A stretch of DNA of 64,000 bases from Streptomyces hawaiiensis (GTDB taxonomy: Bacteria > Actinomycetota > Actinomycetes > Streptomycetales > Streptomycetaceae), in contig NZ_CP021978.1 of the NCBI RefSeq assembly GCF_004803895.1, positions 6,200,001 through 6,264,000 on the forward strand, read 5' to 3'. A program made the position numbers and the translations under genes. Positions 26,053-38,228 of this stretch are shown one piece after another. Under the pieces are notes generated by a model. The model worked only from the letters and a program-made list of their open reading frames with translations. It was not told where the DNA came from and made no database searches. How positions within the stretch are numbered: position 1 is the first letter of the stretch; each line of letters opens with the position of its first letter.

Positions 26053-26067
26053 CTGACGTACCGTCAG
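26053..26067. promoter_or_regulatory. Palindromic operator upstream of LLM oxidoreductase
   Basis: CTGACG-TAC-CGTCAG, 6-bp arms with a 3-bp spacer, in the promoter region of the minus-strand oxidoreductase gene. No regulator gene is adjacent, so it would be controlled in trans. Confidence 0.5.
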
Positions 26068-26314
26068 GTTGCCATAGATGCATGGTGAGACGGGAAGGGT
26101 GTGTCACGCCCCACCGCATGGGGCGTGACACACCCTGGGGGCGCTGCTCCGCGCACCCTGCGAGTCCTGATACTGGACCCGGTGTGACTCCGCCTTCAGA
26201 GGCTTCCGGCCGACGCGAGGCCGGACCGCGGGCCAGCCCGGCCCGGTGGGGCTTTCGCGGCCCCGCGTGGACAACGAACGGCTGAGCGGGCGGTCACGCC
26301 ATACTGGGCTTGTT

Positions 26315-27514
<1,200 letters not shown>

Positions 27515-27560
27515 GCTCGGCACCTGCCCGGGAATCACCTACGAAAGTCGTATGTGCACA

Positions 27561-27604
27561 GCGAAGCGCCCGCCCCGAGGTCCAGTCGGGGCCGGGCGCT
27601 TCGC
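27561..27604. terminator. Strong bidirectional terminator after ftsY
   Basis: GCGAAGCGCCCG pairs perfectly over 12 bp with CGGGCGCTTCGC, extended by CCCCG/CGGGG with one bulged base, giving a 17-bp stem. It separates ftsY from the convergent prim-pol-like gene. Confidence 0.85.
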
Positions 27605-27622
27605 TCTGTGTCCTTGCCGCGC

Positions 27623-28288
27623 CTACGCCCGCGACCGGTGTGCCACGTACGCCAGCGTGCCCAGCACCAGGCGGGCCTCCGGCGGCCGGGACGCCGAGTC
27701 CAGGGCGGGGGAGCGCAGCCAGCGGACGGGGCCGAGGCCGCCGCGGTCGGAGGGCGGAGCCGTGATGTGCGCGCCTGGGCCGAGGCCGCGCAGGTCGAGG
27801 GCGGCCGGGTCGTCCCAGCCCATGCGGTAGAGCAGGCCGGGCAGGTCGGTGGCGGCGCCGGGGGCGACGAAGAAGTGGGCGCGGCCGTCCGGGGTCGCCG
27901 CGACCGGGCCGACGGGCAGGCCCATGCGCTCCAGCCGGGCCAGCGCACGGCAGCCGGCGGGCTCGGCCACCTCGATGACGTCGAACGCCCGGCCGACCGG
28001 CAGCATCACCGAGGCGCCGGGGAACTCGCCCCAGGTCTCGGTCACGTCGTCCAGCGTCGCGCCGCCGGGGAGCACCGGCGCGAAGTGCAGCGGATGCGCG
28101 CCCGGCGCCGGGCAGTCGCCGCGGCCGCAGGAGCAGGCGCCCGCCGAGGCGCGGGCGCCCGGGACCACGTCCCAGCCCCACAGTCCGGTGTACTCGGCCA
28201 CGGCTGTGCCGTCCGACGTGCGGCCGCGGCGGCGTGAGCCGGACCGGATGTCGCGCATGCCCCGGCTGATCCCGATCGTGAAGCCCAT
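27623..28288 (-). CDS. Bifunctional DNA primase/polymerase-like N-terminal domain protein
   Basis: 221-aa stand-alone protein resembling the N-terminal prim-pol (PriCT/BiDNAPrim) domain: YTGLWGWDVVPGARA near 33-47, the CSCGRGDCPAPGAHPLHF cysteine/histidine cluster near 52-69, and GVIEVAEPAG-like acidic segment. Full prim-pol proteins also carry helicase regions, absent here, so polymerase activity is doubtful. It occupies the conserved position between ftsY and nsdA in streptomycetes. It is transcribed divergently from nsdA, with a 445-bp gap. Confidence 0.82.
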   Translation of the reverse strand: MGFTIGISRGMRDIRSGSRRRGRTSDGTAVAEYTGLWGWDVVPGARASAGACSCGRGDCPAPGAHPLHFAPVLPGGATLDDVTETWGEFPGASVMLPVGRAFDVIEVAEPAGCRALARLERMGLPVGPVAATPDGRAHFFVAPGAATDLPGLLYRMGWDDPAALDLRGLGPGAHITAPPSDRGGLGPVRWLRSPALDSASRPPEARLVLGTLAYVAHRSRA

Positions 28289-28733
28289 GCCCCCTCCAAC
28301 GGGTCCGACGCACCGGTGGTTACGCTGCGGACGCGGTGCGTGACTCTCTGTTTCCGCCTTCCCGATGGCGGTGCGTTCACTCAGCGTCCGGAAGTGCCCA
28401 GGGTGGCGTGCCCGACGACGCGCGCCCCCGAGTGCATCGCTGCACCCGATCCTGGTTGTGCTGTGTCAAGTGAATCGCGCGTAGCCGTACGTGAGTTCAT
28501 TCGAAGGGGTGGCGAATGGTGGCGTTTCCGTGTGAGCCGTGGCTGGACGGGTGATCGTAGGATTACTTTGTGTGCACGAGTCCTGGGGGCACATGCACTC
28601 GTGGGTATGCCGGAGGCAAGTCGTCATTGCGTTCGAAGGGTGACAAGGGCCGGACGGACGGTCGTACGAACCGGCATGCTGATAGGGCTTGGCGCACTCG
28701 GCGACAAGTGGTCTCAGGGATGGGGGCGTTCCA
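28289..28733. other. Divergent intergenic region upstream of nsdA
   Basis: 445 bp without a supported gene. Composition drops in GC between 28,440 and 28,700, typical of a regulatory region. I see no clear operator palindrome; it should contain the promoters of both divergent genes. Confidence 0.5.
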
Positions 28734-30224
28734 GTGAGCGGCAACGGCGGAAGCGGAACGAACGCTGCGAGCGCGACGCACGCTGACAAGCGCCAGAACG
28801 AGCTGCTCACCTCCTGGTTCGTACGCAGCGGCTGGTCCAAGGGCGAGCTCGCCCGCCAGGTCAACCGCAGGGCACGTCAGCTGGGCGCCAACCACATCTC
28901 CACGGACACCTCCCGCGTGCGCCGCTGGCTCGACGGCGAGAACCCGCGCGAGCCGATCCCCAGGATCCTGTCCGAGCTGTTCTCGGAGCGCTTCGGCGTC
29001 GTCGTCTCCGTCGAGGACCTGGGGCTGCGCACCGCGCGCCAGTCCCCCTCCGCGACCGGCGTCGACCTTCCCTGGACGGGCCCGCAGACCGTGGCCCTGC
29101 TCAGCGAGTTCTCGCGCAGCGACCTGATGCTGGCGCGGCGCGGCTTCCTCGGGAGCTCGCTGGTCCTGTCTGCGGGCCCGGCCCTCATCGAGCCCATGCA
29201 GCGCTGGCTCGTCCCCTCACCTGCGGCCCCGCGCTCCGAGCCCGACCCCGGTTCCGGGCGCGCCCGCGGCCGGCTGTCCAAGCCCGAGCTGGACCTGCTG
29301 GAGTCCACGACGGTGATGTTCCGGCAGTGGGACGCCCAGTGCGGCGGCGGCCTGCGCCGCAAGGCGGTCGTCGGCCAGTTGCACGAGGTGACCGATCTGC
29401 TCCAGGAGCCCCAGCCGGAAAGCACCACCCGGCGGCTGTTCAAGGTCGCTGCCGAACTCGCCGAGCTGGCCGGCTGGATGTCGTACGACATCGGGCTCCA
29501 GCCGACCGCGCAGAAGTACTTCGTCCTCGCGCTGCACGCCGCCAAGGAGGCCGGTGACCGGCCCCTCGGCTCGTACGTGCTGTCCAGCATGAGCCGCCAG
29601 ATGATCCACCTCGGCCGGCCCGACGACGCGCTGGAGCTGATCCACCTCGCGCAGTACGGCAGCCGGGACTGCGCGAGCCCGCGCACCCAGTCGATGCTGT
29701 ATGCGATGGAGGCCCGCGCCTACGCCAACATGGGGCAGCCCGGCAAGTGCAAGCGGGCGGTGCGGATGGCCGAGGACACCTTCTCCGAGGCCGACGAGTG
29801 GGATGAGCCGGATCCCGACTGGATCCGCTTCTTCTCGGAGGCCGAGCTGTACGGCGAGAACTCCCACTCCTACCGCGACCTGGCCTACGTCGCCGGCCGC
29901 AGCCCCACGTACGCCTCGCTGGCCGAGCCCCTGATGAACCGGGCCGTGGAGCTCTTCGCCGAGGACGGCGAGCACCAGCGGTCGTACGCACTGAACCTCA
30001 TCGGCATGGCCACGGTGCACCTCCTCCAGCGCGAGCCCGAGCAGAGCACGGTCTTCGCCACCGAGGCCATGCGGGTCGCCAAGAAGGTCCGTTCCGAGCG
30101 CGTCAACACCCGTATCCGAAAGACGGTGGACACCGCAGCCCGCGACTTCGGCGACCTGGGTGAGGTCGTCGACCTCACCGAGCTGCTCGCCGCCGAGCTG
30201 CCCGAGACCGCCGAGGCGGTCTGA
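28734..30224 (+). CDS. nsdA: NsdA, negative regulator of sporulation and antibiotic production
   Basis: Homologue of S. coelicolor NsdA (SCO5582), whose loss increases antibiotic production and sporulation. 496 aa. N-terminal region (about 15-90) DKRQNELLTSWFVRSGWSKGELA with DTSRVRRWLDGENPR looks like a divergent helix-turn-helix; the C-terminal two thirds form TPR-like helices (about 230-480). Start GTG 28734; the upstream GGGATGGGGG serves as a ribosome site. The position between the prim-pol-like gene and amtB matches S. coelicolor. Confidence 0.92.
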   Translation: MSGNGGSGTNAASATHADKRQNELLTSWFVRSGWSKGELARQVNRRARQLGANHISTDTSRVRRWLDGENPREPIPRILSELFSERFGVVVSVEDLGLRTARQSPSATGVDLPWTGPQTVALLSEFSRSDLMLARRGFLGSSLVLSAGPALIEPMQRWLVPSPAAPRSEPDPGSGRARGRLSKPELDLLESTTVMFRQWDAQCGGGLRRKAVVGQLHEVTDLLQEPQPESTTRRLFKVAAELAELAGWMSYDIGLQPTAQKYFVLALHAAKEAGDRPLGSYVLSSMSRQMIHLGRPDDALELIHLAQYGSRDCASPRTQSMLYAMEARAYANMGQPGKCKRAVRMAEDTFSEADEWDEPDPDWIRFFSEAELYGENSHSYRDLAYVAGRSPTYASLAEPLMNRAVELFAEDGEHQRSYALNLIGMATVHLLQREPEQSTVFATEAMRVAKKVRSERVNTRIRKTVDTAARDFGDLGEVVDLTELLAAELPETAEAV

Positions 30225-30428
30225 GAAGCCGCACCACCCCCGGAACCCCGGCCGCGGCCGGCCCTCCCGAACTGCCCGACTCGGCTCCCCCATGCCAGGT
30301 CATCGGAAGGCCGACCGCGGCCGGTCTGTGTTCCCCCCGTCTGCCTGAAACCGAAGGTTGCGCCACGATAACGATCGGCGCGACCGCAATCCGGCAGTTC
30401 ATCGAGGCGTAACACAGCAGGCGCCTTC

Positions 30429-30466
30429 GTCACGGCCGCGAAACAACGAGGGGCTTCCACCGAAAC
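30429..30466 (+). promoter_or_regulatory. GlnR box upstream of amtB-glnK-glnD
   Basis: GTCAC-n6-GAAAC-n6-GGGCT-n6-GAAAC at 30429-30466, fitting the Streptomyces GlnR consensus gTnAC-n6-GAAAC repeated at 22 bp, with only the second a-site degenerate. GTAAC lies 20 bp further upstream. GlnR activates this operon under nitrogen limitation. The rest of the 339-bp gap (30225-30562) shows no gene. Confidence 0.8.
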
Positions 30467-30549
30467 CGCGCTGCGTCAATCTCGTGGCGCATAACCGGCC
30501 CACCCCTCATTCCGCTCGAGGCTTCGCCCGCACGGGGCCGTACCAATGA

Positions 30550-32235
<1,686 letters not shown>

Positions 32236-32273
32236 AGGTCCTTTAGACAGGCGAACGGAACAGGAGCCACTGG

Positions 32274-34724
32274 GTGACGGGTACGGACGTGCAGAAAGAA
32301 GCAGAGGACTCGGGACCCAGCGGCTACGCGGCGGCCCGGCTGCGTCTCCTCACCGAGGAGGCGCGGTCCGGGCCGCCGCGCCGTGCTGCCCTGGCCGAGC
32401 TGACGGACGACTGGCTGACCGGCCTGTTCAGCGCGGGCGCCGAGGGGCTGCGCGGGGTCTCCCTGGTGGCCGTCGGCGGTTACGGACGCGGTGAGCTGTC
32501 CCCGCGCAGCGACCTCGACCTGCTCCTGCTGCACGACGGCAGCGACACCAAGGCGGTCGCCACCCTCGCCGACCGGCTCTGGTACCCCGTCTGGGACCTC
32601 GGCCTGGACCTCGACCACTCGGTCCGCACACCCGCCGAGGCCCGCAAGACCGCCGGTGAGGACCTCAAGGTGCAGCTCGGCCTGCTGGACGCCCGGCACC
32701 TCGCCGGCGACCTCGGCCTCACCGCCGCACTGCGCACGGCCGTCCTGGCCGACTGGCGCAACCAGGCACCCAAACGCCTCCCCGAACTCCAGGAGCTGTG
32801 CGCCGAGCGCGCCGAGCGCCAGGGCGAGTTGCAGTACCTGCTGGAGCCCGACCTGAAGGAGGCCCGCGGCGGGCTGCGGGACGCCACCGCCCTGCGCGCC
32901 GTCGCCGCCTCCTGGCTCGCCGACGCCCCGCGCGAGGGCCTCGCCGACGCCCGGCGCCGGCTCCTCGACGTCCGCGACGCCCTGCACCTGGCCACCGGGC
33001 GCGCCACCGACCGGCTCGCCCTCCAGGAACAGGACCAGGTGGCCGCCGAACTCGGCCTGCTCGACGCGGACACGCTGCTGCGGCAGGTGTACGAGGCGGC
33101 CCGGGTCGTCTCGTACGCCAGTGACGTCACCTGGCGCGAGGTGGGACGCGTACTGCGGTCGCGCGCCGTGCGGCCCCGGCTGCGCGCCATGCTGGGCGGC
33201 GGCGGGAAACCGGCCACCGAGCGGTCTCCGCTGGCCGAGGGCGTGGTCGAGCAGGACGGCGAGGTGGTGCTTGCCCGCGCCGCGCGTCCCGAGCGCGACC
33301 CGGTGCTGCCGCTGCGCGCCGCGGCCGCCGCCGCGCAGGCCGGACTCCCGCTCTCCCTGCACGCCGTACGGCGTCTGGCCGCCACCGTGCGCCCGGTTCC
33401 CACGCCCTGGCCCGCCGAGGCACGCGAACAGCTCGTCACCCTGCTCGGCTCCGGCCGCCCCACCATCGAGGTCTGGGAGGCGCTGGAGGCCGAGGGGCTG
33501 ATCACCCGGCTGCTGCCCGACTGGGAGCGGGTCCGCTGCCGCCCGCAGCGCAACGCCGTGCACCTGTGGACCGTCGACCGGCACCTGATCGAGACCGCGG
33601 TGCGCGCCTCCGAGTTCACCCGCCGGGTCAGCCGCCCCGACCTGCTGCTGGTCGCCGCGCTGCTGCACGACATCGGCAAGGGTTGGCCCGGGGACCACTC
33701 GGTCGCCGGCGAGATCATCGCCAAGGACGTGGCCGCCCGCATCGGCTTCGACCACCACGACGTGACCGTCATCGCCACCCTCGTACGGCACCACCTGCTC
33801 CTCGTCGAGACCGCCACCCGGCGCGACCTGGAGGACCCTGCGACCGTGCGCTCCGTCGCCGAGGCCGTCGGCTCCCAGGGCACCCTGGAGCTGCTGCACG
33901 CCCTCACCGAGGCCGACGCCCTCGCGACCGGCCCGGCCGCCTGGTCCTCCTGGCGCGGCTCGCTCGTCGCCGACCTGGTCAAGCGGGTCGCGGCGGTGCT
34001 CGCCGGGGACGCCCCGGACGACCCCGAGGAGGCAGCGCCGACCGCCGAGCAGGAGCGGCTCGCCCTCGAGGCGGCAGCGACGGGCAGCCCCGTGCTCTCG
34101 CTGCGGGCCCAGACCGAGCCGCCCGCCGGGCAGGAGCCGTCCGGCGAGCCCGAGCCGCTCGGCGTGGAGCTGCTCATCGCCGTCCCCGACCAGCCCCGGG
34201 TACTGCCCGCGGTGGCCGGAGTCCTCGCCATGCACCGGCTGACCGTACGCACCGCCGAGCTGCGCTCCCTGCACCTCCCGGACGGCGTCGACGGCTCCGT
34301 CCTGCTGCTGGACTGGCGGGTCGCCGCCGAGTACGGCTCCCTGCCGCAGGCCGCCCGCCTGCGCTCGGACCTCGTCCGTGCCCTGGACGGCTCCCTGGAC
34401 ATCGCCGGCCGCCTCGCCGAACGGGACGCGGCCTATCCGCGCCGCCGGGGCGTGGTCGCCCCCGCGGCCCGGGTGTCGGTCCACCCGGCCGCCTCCCGGC
34501 TGGCCACGGTCATCGAGGTCCGCTCCCAGGACGCGCCCGGCCTGCTGTTCCGCATCGGCCGTGCCCTGGAGGACGCGAGCGTACGGGTGCGCAGCGCGCA
34601 TGTCTCGACGCTCGGCGCCAACGCCGTCGACGCCTTCTACGTGACCGGCCAGGAGGGCGCGCCCCTGCCCGGGGACGAGGCGGCGGCGGTGGCACGGAAG
34701 CTGGAGGAGACACTGCGTGGGTGA
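32274..34724 (+). CDS. glnD: PII-modifying nucleotidyltransferase GlnD
   Basis: 816-aa bifunctional enzyme that modifies and demodifies GlnK. Nucleotidyltransferase site VGGYGRGELSPRSDLDLLL near 65-83; HD hydrolase site LLHDIGKGWPGDHS near 460; two C-terminal ACT domains (about 625-690 and 745-810) for glutamine sensing. In S. coelicolor the homologue adenylylates PII, so this is probably an adenylyltransferase although the family name is uridylyltransferase. GTG 32274, in operon with amtB-glnK. Confidence 0.94.
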   Translation: MTGTDVQKEAEDSGPSGYAAARLRLLTEEARSGPPRRAALAELTDDWLTGLFSAGAEGLRGVSLVAVGGYGRGELSPRSDLDLLLLHDGSDTKAVATLADRLWYPVWDLGLDLDHSVRTPAEARKTAGEDLKVQLGLLDARHLAGDLGLTAALRTAVLADWRNQAPKRLPELQELCAERAERQGELQYLLEPDLKEARGGLRDATALRAVAASWLADAPREGLADARRRLLDVRDALHLATGRATDRLALQEQDQVAAELGLLDADTLLRQVYEAARVVSYASDVTWREVGRVLRSRAVRPRLRAMLGGGGKPATERSPLAEGVVEQDGEVVLARAARPERDPVLPLRAAAAAAQAGLPLSLHAVRRLAATVRPVPTPWPAEAREQLVTLLGSGRPTIEVWEALEAEGLITRLLPDWERVRCRPQRNAVHLWTVDRHLIETAVRASEFTRRVSRPDLLLVAALLHDIGKGWPGDHSVAGEIIAKDVAARIGFDHHDVTVIATLVRHHLLLVETATRRDLEDPATVRSVAEAVGSQGTLELLHALTEADALATGPAAWSSWRGSLVADLVKRVAAVLAGDAPDDPEEAAPTAEQERLALEAAATGSPVLSLRAQTEPPAGQEPSGEPEPLGVELLIAVPDQPRVLPAVAGVLAMHRLTVRTAELRSLHLPDGVDGSVLLLDWRVAAEYGSLPQAARLRSDLVRALDGSLDIAGRLAERDAAYPRRRGVVAPAARVSVHPAASRLATVIEVRSQDAPGLLFRIGRALEDASVRVRSAHVSTLGANAVDAFYVTGQEGAPLPGDEAAAVARKLEETLRG

Positions 34725-34805
34725 GGCCGACCCGGCGACTTGTCACGCCGGGATACCCTGGAGGGCGATTCCCTGTAGCCACCAACCCTGAGGACCGCGA
34801 GCGCC

Positions 34806-36356
34806 GTGTTCGATACTCTTTCCGATCGCCTCTCAGCGACCTTCAAGAACCTGCGCGGCAAGGGACGGCTCTCCGAGGCGGACATCGACGCCACGGCGCG
34901 CGAGATCCGGATCGCGCTCCTCGAGGCGGACGTGGCGCTTCCCGTCGTCCGGACGTTCATCAAGAACGTCAAGGAGCGCGCCCTCGGTGCCGAGGTCAGC
35001 AAGGCGCTGAACCCCGCCCAGCAGGTCCTCAAGATCGTCAACGACGAGCTGGTCACCATCCTCGGCGGCGAGACCCGGCGTCTGCGCTTCGCCAAGCAGC
35101 CGCCCACCGTGATCATGCTGGCGGGTCTGCAGGGTGCCGGTAAGACCACCCTCGCGGGCAAGCTCGGCCACTGGCTGAAGGAGCAGGGCCACTCGCCGCT
35201 GCTGGTCGCCTGCGACCTCCAGCGCCCCAACGCCGTCAACCAGCTCAGCGTCGTCGCCGAGCGTGCCGGTGTCGCGGTCTACGCCCCCGAGCCGGGCAAC
35301 GGCGTCGGTGACCCGGTCAAGGTCGCCAAGGACTCCATCGAGCACGCCAAGTCCAAGGTCCACGACATCGTGATCGTGGACACCGCCGGCCGCCTCGGCA
35401 TCGACCAGGAGATGATGCAGCAGGCCGCGGACATCCGCGACGCCGTCTCCCCGGACGAGATCCTGTTCGTCGTCGACGCGATGATCGGCCAGGACGCCGT
35501 CAACACCGCCGAGGCCTTCCGCGACGGCGTCGGCTTCGACGGCGTGGTGCTCTCCAAGCTCGACGGCGACGCCCGCGGTGGTGCCGCGCTGTCCATCCGG
35601 CAGATCACCGGCAAGCCGATCATGTTCGCGTCGAACGGCGAGAAGCTCGACGACTTCGACGCCTTCCACCCTGACCGGATGGCTTCCCGCATCCTCGACA
35701 TGGGTGACCTGCTCACCCTGATCGAGCAGGCGGAGAAGACGTTCAGCCAGGAAGAGGCCGAGAAGATGGCCTCCAAGCTGGCGTCCAAGAAGGGCCAGGA
35801 CTTCACCCTGGACGACTTCCTGGCCCAGATGGAGCAGGTCCGCAAGATGGGCTCCATCTCCAAGCTGCTCGGCATGCTGCCGGGCATGGGCCAGATGAAG
35901 GACCAGATCAACAACCTGGACGAGCGGGACGTCGACCGCACGGCCGCCATCATCAAGTCGATGACCCCGGCCGAGCGCCAGGAGCCGACGCTCATCAACG
36001 GCTCCCGCCGCGCCCGGATCGCCAAGGGCTCCGGTGTCGACGTCAGCGCGGTCAAGAACCTGGTCGAGCGGTTCTTCGAGGCCCGCAAGATGATGTCCCG
36101 CATGGCCCAGGGCGGCGGCATGCCCGGGATGCCGGGGATGCCGGGGATGGGTGGTGGCCCCGGCCGGACGAAGAAGAAGCAGAAGCAGGCCAAGGGCAAG
36201 CAGCGCTCCGGCAACCCGATGAAGCGCAAGCAGCAGGAGCAGGAGGAGGCCGCCCGCCGGGCCGCCGCGGCCGAGGGCGGCGGCGCCTTCGGGCTGCCGC
36301 AGCAGGGCGGCAAGGACTTCGAACTCCCCGACGAGTTCAAGAAGTTCATGGGCTGA
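34806..36356 (+). CDS. ffh: Signal recognition particle protein Ffh
   Basis: GTPase of the SRP that binds signal sequences and 4.5S RNA. 516 aa. N domain, then G domain: GLQGAGKTTLAGKL (G1) near 105, ACDLQRPNAV, DTAGRLGID (G3), SKLDGDARGGAAL (G4). The M domain is Met-rich (MASKLASKKGQDF, MEQVRKMGSISKLLGMLPGM; RARIAKGSG RNA-binding turn). An extended Gly/Met/Lys tail, including repeated PGMPGM, follows. GTG start; a strong terminator follows. Confidence 0.97.
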   Translation: MFDTLSDRLSATFKNLRGKGRLSEADIDATAREIRIALLEADVALPVVRTFIKNVKERALGAEVSKALNPAQQVLKIVNDELVTILGGETRRLRFAKQPPTVIMLAGLQGAGKTTLAGKLGHWLKEQGHSPLLVACDLQRPNAVNQLSVVAERAGVAVYAPEPGNGVGDPVKVAKDSIEHAKSKVHDIVIVDTAGRLGIDQEMMQQAADIRDAVSPDEILFVVDAMIGQDAVNTAEAFRDGVGFDGVVLSKLDGDARGGAALSIRQITGKPIMFASNGEKLDDFDAFHPDRMASRILDMGDLLTLIEQAEKTFSQEEAEKMASKLASKKGQDFTLDDFLAQMEQVRKMGSISKLLGMLPGMGQMKDQINNLDERDVDRTAAIIKSMTPAERQEPTLINGSRRARIAKGSGVDVSAVKNLVERFFEARKMMSRMAQGGGMPGMPGMPGMGGGPGRTKKKQKQAKGKQRSGNPMKRKQQEQEEAARRAAAAEGGGAFGLPQQGGKDFELPDEFKKFMG

Positions 36357-36375
36357 CGGCCGTCCGGACCGCGGT

Positions 36376-36410
36376 GAGGGCGCCCCCCTTGTCTGGAGGG
36401 GGGCGCCCTC
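36376..36410. terminator. Terminator hairpin after ffh
   Basis: Perfect 13-bp stem GAGGGCGCCCCCC / GGGGGGCGCCCTC with a 9-base loop, between ffh and the convergent lipoprotein gene. Confidence 0.88.
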
Positions 36411-36434
36411 AGTGGTGTGCAGGCGGCTCGCAGG

Positions 36435-37037
36435 TCAGCCGTTCGGGAACTTCCAGATGTACGGCTCGCCGTCCTCCTCGGCCCAGTGGACCTCGACGCT
36501 CTTGGCGTTCGCCGGGATCACGTACGTCTCGCAGAAGACATGGCTCTCGCCCTGCTTCCAGCTCTCGACGTCGTAGGGGTCCTCGCAGCCCGCGGCGTCC
36601 TCGGACGCGCCGATGAGGACGGTGCCGCGCTGTCCGTCGGCGAAGACCGTGGTGCCGTCGTGCACGTCGGAACCCTCGGTGAGGGCGGGTCCGCTCTTGT
36701 GCGTGTACTTCAGGTGCGCGACGGCCAGCACCTTGCCCTTGACCTTGTCCGGCTCGGAGACGACCTTCGCCGCCTCCGCCTCGGTGCCTACGTCGACCTT
36801 CTGTGCCAGAACCTCGTAGGTGACCTCGCCCGGGTCCTCCGCGACCTTGCCCGTGGCGCTCTCGCCGGCCCCCATCTCACCGCCGGAAACCGGCTCCGGC
36901 GAAGGGAAGACCTTGGCCTTCTCGGTGGCCGGGCTCTTCGCGTCGGCGTTGTCGTCGCCGCCACCGCAGGCGGTGAGCGTCAGAGCGAGGACGGCGACGG
37001 GCGCGACGAGACGCAGCGCGGTCTGGTGGTGCGGCAC
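36435..37037 (-). CDS. Putative lipoprotein, 200 aa
   Basis: Type II signal peptide: RLVAPVAVLALTLTACGGG, with lipobox LTAC placing the lipidated Cys near residue 24. The mature part is acidic (Glu/Asp/Lys-rich) with two cysteines (GCEDP and VFCET) that could pair; it ends AEEDGEPYIWKFPNG. Should be anchored on the outer face of the membrane. Family not recognised beyond a general Streptomyces lipoprotein; function unknown. Confidence 0.86.
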   Translation of the reverse strand: MPHHQTALRLVAPVAVLALTLTACGGGDDNADAKSPATEKAKVFPSPEPVSGGEMGAGESATGKVAEDPGEVTYEVLAQKVDVGTEAEAAKVVSEPDKVKGKVLAVAHLKYTHKSGPALTEGSDVHDGTTVFADGQRGTVLIGASEDAAGCEDPYDVESWKQGESHVFCETYVIPANAKSVEVHWAEEDGEPYIWKFPNG

Positions 37038-37174
37038 AACAGCTCCTGTATGCAGATGTGTAGGTTCCCCGAGCGGTGGATCACGTTAAGCGTTCTTGAT
37101 CCACTTGGGGAAACCAAAAGCACCCCATGGTGCTTTCTTCACACCATTCACACCCGCATCGAAAGACGCTTTGG

Positions 37175-38029
37175 TCAGGGCGTCCGGGCGATCAGGTACC
37201 GGAACACGTTCGGCATCCACACCGTCCCGTCCTGGCGCTGGTGCGGATGCAGGGCCTCGGTCAGCTCCTTGTCCACCTGCACCTGGTCCGTCGCCGTCAT
37301 CGCCGCGTCGAACAGGCCCGTCGACTTCAGGCCGCGCACCGCGCTGTCCACGTCGGCGTAGCCGAAGGGGCACGCCACCCGCCCCGAGCCGTCCGGCTTG
37401 AGCCCGGCCCGCTGGGCGACGTCCTCCAGGTCGTCGCGGCAGGCCGGACGCCAGCTGCCCGACTGGCGCAGAGGCTCCGCCAGCTTCGTGGCCACCCGCA
37501 TCACGGACGCCGTGGCACACCGCTCCGGCGGGCCCCAGCCGGCCAGCACCACGGCCGCACCGCGCTGGGCGAGCGGCGTCGCCTCCGCGAGCAGCCCGCC
37601 CAGCCCCTCCGAGTCGCCCGCCAGGCACCCGATCGGCTCGAAGGCGGTCACCAGGGTGTGCCCAGGAGCGCCCGGCACCGCGGTGTCCCGGGGCGAGCCG
37701 TCGACCAGCCGGGTGTCTGGACGCGTACGCGTGCCCGGCGTCCGGGACAGCAGCCGCTCCCGCGCCAGGGCCATTCTTTCGGGGGAAGCGTCGACACCGG
37801 TGACCGCCGCTCCCCGGGCGGCGGCCATCAGCAGGGAGAGCCCGGAACCGCAGCCGAGGCCGAGCAGCCGCGTGGCGGGACCCACTTCCAGTCGCTCGTA
37901 GACGGCCTCGTAGAGCGGTACGAGCATCCGCTCCTGGATCTCGGACCAGTCACGCGCGCGTGCACGCAGGTCCACGCGGGGTACGGCCCCCGCGTGAGGC
38001 AGGTGCTGCCGCACGAGCGTAGGTGTCAT
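37175..38029 (-). CDS. SAM-dependent class I methyltransferase
   Basis: 284 aa. SAM motif I is LLGLGCGSGLSLLMAA near residues 55-70, followed by VTGVDASPERMALARERL. The middle resembles small-molecule methyltransferases of the methyltransferase 11/12 groups; GWGPPERCATASVMRV near 165. I chose ATG 38029; the 24 codons upstream are not conserved-looking. Substrate unknown. Divergent from proS with about 200 bp between. Confidence 0.84.
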   Translation of the reverse strand: MTPTLVRQHLPHAGAVPRVDLRARARDWSEIQERMLVPLYEAVYERLEVGPATRLLGLGCGSGLSLLMAAARGAAVTGVDASPERMALARERLLSRTPGTRTRPDTRLVDGSPRDTAVPGAPGHTLVTAFEPIGCLAGDSEGLGGLLAEATPLAQRGAAVVLAGWGPPERCATASVMRVATKLAEPLRQSGSWRPACRDDLEDVAQRAGLKPDGSGRVACPFGYADVDSAVRGLKSTGLFDAAMTATDQVQVDKELTEALHPHQRQDGTVWMPNVFRYLIARTP

Positions 38030-38228
38030 AAGTAAGCGCCCCAATCCGCCGAGAGTTGCCTCTTGCCCGATTCCATGGCCCCCGTGACAGTGCGCTCGCA
38101 CTACCCCCGTATGCCAGGAAACTCCCCCCTCGACCTGTCGTCCAGTGGAATGCGGCAGGGCTTATGAGTTGTCATGTGCCTATGGCGAGATTTCACATTC
38201 CGGCAACCTGGGCCCGTACCATCCCGCC

